Shown here: positions 57,090 to 64,000 of the stretch, piece after piece | How the letters are laid out: every line of letters starts with the position of its first letter | Position numbering within the stretch: position 1 is the first letter of the stretch | Assembly: GCA_002159075.1 (NCBI GenBank) | Contig: LZRT01000067.1 | Coordinates: 23,343-87,342 of the forward strand | Direction: 5' to 3' | From: Bacillus thermozeamaize | GTDB taxonomy: Bacteria; Bacillota; Bacilli; ZCTH02-B2 | Length of the DNA: 64,000 nt | Notes under the pieces: model-generated | The model's input: the letters and a program-made list of their open reading frames with translations, nothing else | Database searches by the model: none | Told to the model about the DNA's origin: nothing | Position numbers and translations under genes: made by a program

Positions 57090-57712
57090 CCTCCCAGCAC
57101 CTCCCCTACTTTAACCGCAGCCTCCTTGGTCAGGATGAGCTGGTCGTGATGCAGTACGTCCAGAACATTGATCCCATCGATGCCCACCACTTTGACACCG
57201 GGGATGTTCCGCGCTGAAAGGATCAGGTTTTCGTCCGGATTCTCGCTGACAAACAGCGCCTTTTTGTCCAGGTTCAGGTTTTTCAGCACGTTGACCATGT
57301 CCTTGGTGCGCGGACGCTCCATTTTCAGCTCTTCCAGGACAAGACACTGGTTATCCCGAACCTTGGCCGACAGCGCCGACTTGATCGCAAGGCGCCGCAC
57401 CTTTTTCGGCAGTTTGATGGCGTAACTGCGCGGTGTCGGCCCAAATACGGTGCCGCCGCCTACCCAAATCGGCGAGCGAATGCTGCCATGGCGAGCACGG
57501 CCGGTACCCTTTTGCCGCCACGGTTTTTTGCCTCCGCCACGGACGCGAGCGCGGTTTTTCGTGGCATGGGTTCCCAGGCGTCTGCCTGCCAGTTGCATGA
57601 CGACTGCAGAATGCAGCACGTGTTCGTTGGGCTCGATGCCAAACACGTCATCCCGCAGTTCAAACTCGCCCACCTGCGTTCCATCCATTCTGTACAAAGC
57701 CACCTTCGCCAT
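57086..57712 (-). CDS. rplD: 50S ribosomal protein L4
   Basis: 208 residues; the tunnel loop [19 protein letters not shown] is intact, so no macrolide-type loop change is seen. Confidence 0.98.
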   Translation of the reverse strand: MAKVALYRMDGTQVGEFELRDDVFGIEPNEHVLHSAVVMQLAGRRLGTHATKNRARVRGGGKKPWRQKGTGRARHGSIRSPIWVGGGTVFGPTPRSYAIKLPKKVRRLAIKSALSAKVRDNQCLVLEELKMERPRTKDMVNVLKNLNLDKKALFVSENPDENLILSARNIPGVKVVGIDGINVLDVLHHDQLILTKEAAVKVGEVLGG

Positions 57713-57736
57713 GTGGATCCCCCTTTCTCTCGAGCA

Positions 57737-58387
57737 CTACGCTTTCGCTTGCTGTTTTTGCACCTGTTTGATGGCGCTTTTGATCGTGACATAGGATTTC
57801 CTGGTTCCGGGAACAGCGCCCTTGACCAGGATGAGATTTTTTTCCGGGATGACCTTGACCACTTCCAGGTTTTGAATCGTCACCCGATCGCCGCCCATGC
57901 GGCCCGGCAGGGGCATTCCTTTAAACACGCGGTTGGGTGCAATCGCTCCAAGCGAACCAGGGCCCCTGTGATACTTCGAACCGTGCGCCATCGGACCCCG
58001 TGACTGGTTGTGCCGCTTGATCGCACCGGCAAAACCTTTCCCCTTTGAAATCCCGGTGACGTCCACCAGTTCCCCTTCGGAAAAGATATCCACCTTGATC
58101 TCCTGTCCCAGCTCGTAACTGTCCAGGTCGACGTTTCTGATTTCGCGAATCACACGCTTCGGCGTCGTTCCCGCTTTGGCGGCATGACCTTTTTCCGGTT
58201 TGTTGGCCCGATGCTCCTTTTTGTCTTCAAACCCGATCTGAATGGCAACATATCCATCCTTTTCCGGCGTCTTTTTCTGCAAGACAACGCAAGGCCCCGC
58301 TTCGATCACGGTGACCGGAACCACGTTCCCATCCTCTGTGAAAACCTGGGTCATGCCCAGCTTTTTCCCCAAAATGCCTTTCATCAT
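57737..58387 (-). CDS. rplC: 50S ribosomal protein L3
   Basis: 216 residues; [18 protein letters not shown] start and the [19 protein letters not shown] loop near the peptidyl-transferase centre. ATGATG start; either ATG is possible. Confidence 0.98.
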   Translation of the reverse strand: MMKGILGKKLGMTQVFTEDGNVVPVTVIEAGPCVVLQKKTPEKDGYVAIQIGFEDKKEHRANKPEKGHAAKAGTTPKRVIREIRNVDLDSYELGQEIKVDIFSEGELVDVTGISKGKGFAGAIKRHNQSRGPMAHGSKYHRGPGSLGAIAPNRVFKGMPLPGRMGGDRVTIQNLEVVKVIPEKNLILVKGAVPGTRKSYVTIKSAIKQVQKQQAKA

Positions 58388-58418
58388 CTCGTCTCACCTC
58401 CATAACCAACATTGTTCT

Positions 58419-58751
<333 letters not shown>

Positions 58752-58857
58752 TTAAAAACGGACATACTCTGCGGAAATTTCCCTTGCCCATGACAATGCA
58801 CCCGGGCGTGTCGGCAACCTCCCGCTTCATCGCGTCCCGTAGAGACCAACATTCAAC

Positions 58858-58886
58858 ATTATATCGGAAGAGATGGGTACACGCAA
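58858..58886 (-). promoter_or_regulatory. S10 operon promoter
   Basis: On the minus strand TTGCGT (58881-58886), 17 bases, TATAAT (58858-58863). It leaves a leader of about 120 bases before rpsJ, in which I see no recognised ribosomal-protein binding element. Confidence 0.8.
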
Positions 58887-58925
58887 GAGAAGTTCCGGGA
58901 CTTGCTCCAAGCTTGTACATGCAAA

Positions 58926-58950
58926 GAGCACCTGCAAGATGCAGGTGCTC
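58926..58950 (-). terminator. Hairpin between tuf and rpsJ
   Basis: GAGCACCTGC and GCAGGTGCTC pair perfectly over a five-base loop, but only TTTG follows on the minus strand. Probably a weak terminator or processing site. Confidence 0.6.
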
Positions 58951-58985
58951 ATCGCCGCCGGCTTCCCGTTCATTCTGTTGATGTT

Positions 58986-60176
58986 TTAGGCTTCAATCTT
59001 GGTCACAACACCGGCTCCGACCGTCCGGCCGCCTTCACGAATCGCGAAGCGGGTTCCTTCTTCAATAGCGATGGGAGCAATCAGCTCAACGCTCAATGTG
59101 ACGTTGTCCCCCGGCATCACCATTTCCGTGCCTTCCGGCAGTTTCACAACGCCGGTCACGTCAGTGGTACGGAAATAGAACTGCGGGCGATAGCCGTTAA
59201 AGAACGGGGTGTGACGGCCGCCTTCTTCTTTGGTCAGGACGTAAACTTCACCTTGGAACTTGGTGTGCGGCTTGATGCTGCCAGGCTTGACGATAACCTG
59301 TCCGCGCTCTACTTCCTTCCGGTCGATACCGCGCAGCAGCACGCCGATGTTGTCGCCGGCCTGCGCTTGGTCGAGGAGCTTGCGGAACATTTCCACACCG
59401 GTGACCACCGTCTTCTTGATTTCATCGGAGAGACCGACGATCTCCACTTCATCCGATACCTTGACAACACCGCGCTCCACGCGTCCGGTGGCCACGGTAC
59501 CGCGACCGGTAATGGAGAACACGTCCTCGACAGGCATCATGAACGGCTTGTCGATTTCCCGCTGCGGCGTCGGGATGTATTCATCCACCGCTTTCATCAG
59601 CTCGATGATCTTCTCGCCCCACTCGCTGTCCGGATTTTCCAGAGCTTTCAGAGCGGAACCGCGGATCACCGGAATCTCGTCGCCCGGGAAGTCGTATTCG
59701 CTGAGCAGGTCGCGCACTTCCATCTCAACCAGTTCCAGCAACTCTTCGTCGTCCACCATGTCGCACTTGTTCAAGAAGACGACGATGTACGGCACGCCCA
59801 CTTGGCGGGACAACAGAATATGTTCGCGGGTTTGCGGCATCGGGCCGTCTGCAGCGGACACGACGAGGATGGCACCGTCCATCTGGGCGGCGCCGGTGAT
59901 CATGTTTTTCACGTAGTCGGCGTGTCCCGGACAGTCAACGTGTGCGTAGTGACGATTATCTGTTTCATATTCCACGTGGGATGTGGAGATGGTAATCCCG
60001 CGCTCACGCTCTTCCGGCGCCTTGTCGATTTGGTCGTAGGCAAACGCCTGCGCCTTGCCCTGACGCGCCAAAACGTGGGTGATTGCAGCCGTCAGCGTGG
60101 TTTTTCCATGGTCAACGTGTCCAATGGTTCCTACGTTGACGTGGGGTTTGGTGCGCTGGAATTTTTCTTTTGCCAT
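58986..60176 (-). CDS. tuf: Elongation factor Tu
   Basis: 396 residues; P-loop GHVDHGKT, switch [15 protein letters not shown] and NKCD are intact. It delivers aminoacyl-tRNA to the ribosome. Last gene of the str block. Confidence 0.99.
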   Translation of the reverse strand: MAKEKFQRTKPHVNVGTIGHVDHGKTTLTAAITHVLARQGKAQAFAYDQIDKAPEERERGITISTSHVEYETDNRHYAHVDCPGHADYVKNMITGAAQMDGAILVVSAADGPMPQTREHILLSRQVGVPYIVVFLNKCDMVDDEELLELVEMEVRDLLSEYDFPGDEIPVIRGSALKALENPDSEWGEKIIELMKAVDEYIPTPQREIDKPFMMPVEDVFSITGRGTVATGRVERGVVKVSDEVEIVGLSDEIKKTVVTGVEMFRKLLDQAQAGDNIGVLLRGIDRKEVERGQVIVKPGSIKPHTKFQGEVYVLTKEEGGRHTPFFNGYRPQFYFRTTDVTGVVKLPEGTEMVMPGDNVTLSVELIAPIAIEEGTRFAIREGGRTVGAGVVTKIEA

Positions 60177-60350
60177 GAATCGTTTCCTCCTTACTATTTA
60201 AAATGACTTTTTTTCATCGATTAGATGGATTGTTTGTGGCATATGATCATGGAGCCTTCATGCGGCCAACCCGCTCCCTGCCTCCTTCTGCCTGAAAATG
60301 TCGGACAAGGCGGCGGCGAATGGTTGACGCGCATGAGGCGGAAGTCTCTG

Positions 60351-62426
60351 TCAGGCACCTTTGTTCTTGGCAATGATCTCTTCAGCAATGCTCTTCGGCA
60401 CTTCTTCGTAGTGGTCAAACTGCATCACATAGGTGCCACGGCCCTGCGTCTTGGAGCGAAGCGTCGTCGCGTAGCCAAACATTTCGGCTAGCGGCACGTA
60501 GGCGCGAATCACCTGCGCATTGCCGCGCGCCTCCATCCCTTCAATGCGGCCACGACGCGAATTGATGTCGCCCATGATGTCGCCCATGTACTCTTCTGGA
60601 ACGGTCACTTCCACTTTCATCATCGGTTCCAGAAGGACGGGATCGCACTTGGCGGCTGCCGCCTTGAGCGCCATCGACGCAGCAATCTTGAAGGCCATTT
60701 CGGATGAGTCGACCTCGTGATAGGATCCATCCACCAACTTGGCTTTCAGGTCAATCACAGGATAGCCGGCAAGGATGCCGTTTTGCATCGCTTCTTCAAT
60801 CCCCGCCTGAACGGCCGGCACATACTCTTTCGGAACCACACCGCCGACAATGTGGTTTTCAAACTGGAATCCTTGTCCACGTTCAAGCGGCTCAAACTCG
60901 ATCCAGACATGCCCGTATTGTCCGCGTCCGCCAGACTGACGGATAAATTTGCCTTCCACCTTGGCCGGCTTGCGGATGGTTTCCTTGTAAGCCACCTGCG
61001 GCTTGCCCACGTTGGCTTCCACCTTGAACTCACGGTGCAAGCGATCCACGATCACCTCAAGGTGAAGCTCACCCATTCCTTCAATGATGGTCTGGCCCGT
61101 TTCCTCATCGGTATGGGTCCGGAAGGTGGGATCTTCTTCTGACAGCTTGGACAGCGCCAATCCCAGCTTATCCTGGTCCGCCTTCGTCTTCGGCTCGATG
61201 GCGACGGAGATCACAGGATCCGGAAATTCCATCGACTCGAGGATAATCGGCGCCTTTTCGTCACAAAGGGTATCTCCGGTGGTGGTATCCTTCAGGCCGA
61301 CAGCCGCCGCAATATCCCCCGCATACACGGTCGGAATCTCCTCGCGGTGATTGGCGTGCATCTGCAGAATCCGGCCGATGCGTTCCCGTTTGCCCTTGGT
61401 GGAATTGAGGACGTACGTGCCGGAATTGAGCGTTCCCGAATAGACCCGGAAGTAGGTCAGCTTTCCGACGTACGGGTCGCTCATCAGTTTGAACGCCAAA
61501 GCCGCAAACGGCTCATTGTCGTCGGAATGCCGCTCGGCTTCCTCGCCGTCGGGGGTCACGCCCTTGACGTTGGCAATGTCCAACGGAGACGGCAAATATT
61601 CGACGATCGCATCGAGCAACAGCTGAACACCCTTGTTTTTATAGGAGGAACCGCACAGAACGGGGATCAGTTCGACGTTGATCGTGCCTTTCCGCAAGCC
61701 GCGCTTGATCTCTTCTTCCGTCAGCTCCTCGCCTTCCAGGTATTTCATCATCAATTCCTCGTCCAGCTCGGCGACGGCTTCCACCAGTTTGTTGCGGTAT
61801 TCCTCCGCCTGGGACTGAAGCTCTGCCGGAATCTCGGTCACTTCGATTTCTTTCCCGAGATCATCCTTGTAGATGTATGCCTTCATCGCAATCAGGTCGA
61901 CAATCCCGACAAAGGTATCTTCCGCACCGATGGGAAGCTGGATCGCGACCGGATTGGCCTGCAGGCGCGTGCGCAACGATTCCATCGCGCTGAAAAAGTC
62001 CGCGCCAATCGTGTCCATTTTATTCATGTAGGCAATCCGGGGCACATGGTATTTATCCGCCTGGCGCCAAACCGTTTCTGACTGGGGCTCCACGCCAGCC
62101 TTGGCGTCAAAAACAGCCACGGCACCGTCCAATACCCGCAGGGAGCGCTCCACCTCGACCGTAAAGTCCACGTGGCCAGGGGTGTCAATGATATTGATGC
62201 GATGACCTTTCCACTGGCAGGTGGTTGCTGCCGAAGTGATCGTGATCCCACGTTCCTGCTCCTGTTCCATCCAGTCCATGGTGGCAGCACCTTCGTGGGT
62301 TTCTCCGATCTTGTGCACCCGCCCGGTGTAGAAGAGGATGCGCTCGGTTGTGGTGGTTTTCCCGGCATCGATGTGCGCCATGATGCCGATATTCCTGGTG
62401 TTTTGCAAGGAGAATTCCCTTGCCAC
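60351..62426 (-). CDS. fusA: Elongation factor G
   Basis: 691 residues, five-domain translocase; [17 protein letters not shown] and NKMD motifs. It lies 48 bases after rpsG. The 174 bases between it and tuf hold no clear promoter. Confidence 0.99.
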   Translation of the reverse strand: MAREFSLQNTRNIGIMAHIDAGKTTTTERILFYTGRVHKIGETHEGAATMDWMEQEQERGITITSAATTCQWKGHRINIIDTPGHVDFTVEVERSLRVLDGAVAVFDAKAGVEPQSETVWRQADKYHVPRIAYMNKMDTIGADFFSAMESLRTRLQANPVAIQLPIGAEDTFVGIVDLIAMKAYIYKDDLGKEIEVTEIPAELQSQAEEYRNKLVEAVAELDEELMMKYLEGEELTEEEIKRGLRKGTINVELIPVLCGSSYKNKGVQLLLDAIVEYLPSPLDIANVKGVTPDGEEAERHSDDNEPFAALAFKLMSDPYVGKLTYFRVYSGTLNSGTYVLNSTKGKRERIGRILQMHANHREEIPTVYAGDIAAAVGLKDTTTGDTLCDEKAPIILESMEFPDPVISVAIEPKTKADQDKLGLALSKLSEEDPTFRTHTDEETGQTIIEGMGELHLEVIVDRLHREFKVEANVGKPQVAYKETIRKPAKVEGKFIRQSGGRGQYGHVWIEFEPLERGQGFQFENHIVGGVVPKEYVPAVQAGIEEAMQNGILAGYPVIDLKAKLVDGSYHEVDSSEMAFKIAASMALKAAAAKCDPVLLEPMMKVEVTVPEEYMGDIMGDINSRRGRIEGMEARGNAQVIRAYVPLAEMFGYATTLRSKTQGRGTYVMQFDHYEEVPKSIAEEIIAKNKGA

Positions 62427-62474
62427 TTTCTATCTTCTCCTTTCGCTTCCGTATAGGGTATCGCGGAGCAAGCC

Positions 62475-62945
62475 TTACCAGCGATAATGGGCAAATGCTT
62501 TGTTGGCTTCCGCCATCTTGTGCGTGTCTTCTTTCTTCTTGACCGCAGCGCCGGTATTGTTGGCAGCGTCGATGATTTCCGCAGCCAGGCGTTCCTGCAT
62601 CGTCTTCTCTCCCCGCAGCCGGGCGTATTGAACCAGCCAACGCAATCCCAAGGTCTGACGCCGTTCCGGCTTCACTTCAACAGGAACCTGATAGTTGGCT
62701 CCCCCTACGCGGCGCGCCCGAACTTCGAGAACTGGCATGACATTTTTCAGCGCTTGTTCCAGCACTTCCATCGGATCCTTGCCGGTACGCTGGCGAATCA
62801 GTTCAAAGGCCTCATATAAAATCCGTTGCGCGACGCTTTTCTTGCCGTCTTTCATGATGTGGTTGATCAGCCTGGCAACCAGCTTGCTGTTGTAGATCGG
62901 GTCTGGCATGACATCACGACGTGGTACCGGTCCCTTTCTCGGCAT
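62475..62945 (-). CDS. rpsG: 30S ribosomal protein S7
   Basis: 156 residues; [20 protein letters not shown] start and the [20 protein letters not shown] region. Confidence 0.98.
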   Translation of the reverse strand: MPRKGPVPRRDVMPDPIYNSKLVARLINHIMKDGKKSVAQRILYEAFELIRQRTGKDPMEVLEQALKNVMPVLEVRARRVGGANYQVPVEVKPERRQTLGLRWLVQYARLRGEKTMQERLAAEIIDAANNTGAAVKKKEDTHKMAEANKAFAHYRW

Positions 62946-62969
62946 GCATCCGCCCTCCTTTCCCAGTGA

Positions 62970-63389
62970 TTACTTCTTCTCCTTCGGCTTCTTGGTTCCG
63001 TATTTGGAGCGCCCTTGCATCCGGTTTTGCACACCCGCCGCGTCCAATGCGCCACGGACAATATGGTACCGCACGCCAGGCAGGTCCTTCACCCGTCCGC
63101 CGCGAACCAGAACCACGCTGTGTTCTTGCAGATTGTGGCCGATTCCAGGGATATAAGCGGTTACCTCAATGCCGTTGCTGAGGCGCACCCGCGCGTATTT
63201 CCGCAGAGCCGAGTTCGGCTTCTTCGGCGTCATCGTGCCCACACGGGTACAAACTCCCCGCTTTTGCGGCGAAGACAGATCCACGAGCACCTTCTTGAAG
63301 CTGTTGTAGCCCTTTTGTAGCGCGGGCGACTTGGATTTGACCACCTTGGCCTTGCGTCCTTTGCGAACCAGTTGATTCATTGTAGGCAT
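62970..63389 (-). CDS. rpsL: 30S ribosomal protein S12
   Basis: 139 residues from [12 protein letters not shown]. The streptomycin-relevant [11 protein letters not shown] and the PGVR loop look wild type. Start ATG 63389 by homology; upstream open frame discarded. Confidence 0.98.
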   Translation of the reverse strand: MPTMNQLVRKGRKAKVVKSKSPALQKGYNSFKKVLVDLSSPQKRGVCTRVGTMTPKKPNSALRKYARVRLSNGIEVTAYIPGIGHNLQEHSVVLVRGGRVKDLPGVRYHIVRGALDAAGVQNRMQGRSKYGTKKPKEKK

Positions 63390-63550
63390 TTCGTTCACCT
63401 CCCAAACCCATCTGCTTCTTTCCCGGCGGCTTGCCGTTCCATGCCAAGTCCACAGATCCAGGCGGTTCATCTAAACATTTTCAGGAAGCGCCATTCCAGG
63501 AAGCACAGAAAATCCAGGGTCTGCTGCGCCGGTGCGCCGCAACCCCTCTT

Positions 63551-63799
63551 TTACTCAATAATGGCCACTGTCGACGCGCCTACATCAATCCCGCATGCTT
63601 CCCCCAGTTTCCGCATGGAGTCGACATAGGTGATCGGAATCCCCGCTTCCTGGCTCAGTTGAATCACTTTCGCGACAACACGGTGTTCCGCATCGCGGGC
63701 AATCATCACTTCACGCGCCCGTCCCTGCTCGATCGCTTTGGTCGTCTGCTTCACGCCGACAACGAACTGACCCGCCTGTTTGATCTTTTCAAAAGACAT
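63551..63799 (-). CDS. rplGB: L7Ae-family ribosomal protein (YbxF/RplGB-like)
   Basis: 82 residues; a K-turn RNA-binding L7Ae fold with GVKQTTKAIEQGRAREVMIARD. ATG 63799 behind GGAGG. First gene of the translation block, normally placed between rpoC and rpsL. The 160 bases to rpsL hold nothing clear. Confidence 0.92.
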   Translation of the reverse strand: MSFEKIKQAGQFVVGVKQTTKAIEQGRAREVMIARDAEHRVVAKVIQLSQEAGIPITYVDSMRKLGEACGIDVGASTVAIIE

Positions 63800-63838
63800 G
63801 ATCAGCCTCCAAAGCATGGCATCATCGCATACTTTGAT

Positions 63839-63868
63839 AGTGTAGCATCAGGGGAAGGGGAGTGTCAA
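63839..63868 (-). promoter_or_regulatory. Promoter of the rplGB/str operon
   Basis: On the minus strand TTGACA (63863-63868), 18 bases, TACACT (63839-63844), with TG one base before the -10 (TGCTACACT). It lies between the insertion-sequence end and rplGB. Confidence 0.8.
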
Positions 63869-63883
63869 CTACCCGCGATCACT

Positions 63884-63942
63884 CAGGTAAAATCTTACCG
63901 AAAGGATTGTGGATCGCTCACGTCAAAATCTTACTGAGGGGA
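63884..63942 (+). repeat. Terminal repeats at the left end of an insertion sequence
   Basis: GGTAAAATCTTACC (63886-63899) and TCAAAATCTTACTGA (63923-63937) are two copies of the same motif 37 bases apart. They look like subterminal transposase-binding repeats of an IS whose transposase starts at 63955. Confidence 0.6.
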
Positions 63943-63954
63943 TGTGACGTGAGA

Positions 63955-64000
63955 ATGTCTCTACAAAGCCGTCGCGAGTACTTACGCAAAATGCAGGAAC
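63955..64000 (+). mobile_element. Transposase/integrase gene, 5' end only
   Basis: ATG at 63955 behind GAGGGG opens MSLQSRREYLRKMQE and runs off the window. This N-terminus resembles IS481/integrase-core transposases with an initial helix-turn-helix. Only 15 residues are visible, so the family is tentative; the repeats just upstream support an IS. Confidence 0.5.

Noticed and set aside
58902..60206. 434-codon plus-strand frame
   Set aside because: Antisense shadow of tuf, a highly expressed and certain gene.

Overview
The window is a piece of chromosome from an endospore-forming member of the Bacillales. The evidence is the gene order cwlD-salA-gerD-kbaA-pdaB next to the str/S10/spc/alpha ribosomal supercluster, a Firmicutes-type ECF transporter module after rplQ, CdaA-CdaR-GlmM, Gram-positive Shine-Dalgarno sequences (GGAGG) and many GTG/TTG starts. 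The DNA looks moderately GC-rich; I did not calculate it. The species cannot be named from sequence reading alone.

Layout. 0.2-2.6 kb: siroheme/cobalamin-type tetrapyrrole genes (a SirB/CbiX-like chelatase and a CobA-HemD fusion) behind a near-perfect sigma-A promoter. 2.8-5.2 kb: a secreted M14 zinc carboxypeptidase with duplicated SH3-like pairs. 5.2-6.5 kb: two decayed alpha/beta-hydrolase genes. 6.7-9.3 kb: an unrecognised barrel-like protein, CsaA, and a lipoprotein/membrane-protein pair. 9.6-11.7 kb: an ABC-2 exporter. 11.8-17.7 kb: a UgpB-A-E-C-type importer, a broken HAD gene and a metallophosphoesterase; both transcription units start with 11-bp-periodic PhoP-box-like arrays. 17.8-21.4 kb: glmM, cdaR and cdaA behind tRNA-Gly. 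21.4-22.9 kb: ten tRNA genes with a YjcZ-like small protein gene between two of them. 23.2-27.8 kb: the sporulation/germination block pdaB, kbaA, gerD, salA, cwlD, ybaK.

28.0-38.9 kb: a self-contained accessory island between ybaK and rpsI, terminated at both ends. It holds an acyl-CoA synthetase, an SDR dehydrogenase, a PAS-PAS-AAA+-Fis sigma-54 activator, a 4-hydroxybutyryl-CoA dehydratase-like [4Fe-4S]/FAD enzyme with all four cluster ligands, and a five-gene branched-chain-amino-acid-type ABC importer. Three nearly identical sigma-54 -24/-12 promoters precede the three structural transcription units, two of them divergent. I read it as one sigma-54 regulon that imports, CoA-activates and dehydrates a short hydroxy-acid-type substrate. 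This is the most interesting system in the window.

39.0-63.9 kb: the translation supercluster, all on the minus strand: rplGB, rpsL, rpsG, fusA, tuf, S10 operon, spc operon, secY, adk, map, KOW protein, infA (apparent CTG start), rpmJ, rpsM, rpsK, rpoA, rplQ, ecfA1, ecfA2, ecfT, truA, rplM, rpsI. Consensus-like promoters are visible before rplGB and rpsJ, and an extended -10 promoter lies before rpoA. At the right edge the left end of an insertion sequence begins just upstream of rplGB, where rpoC is normally expected.
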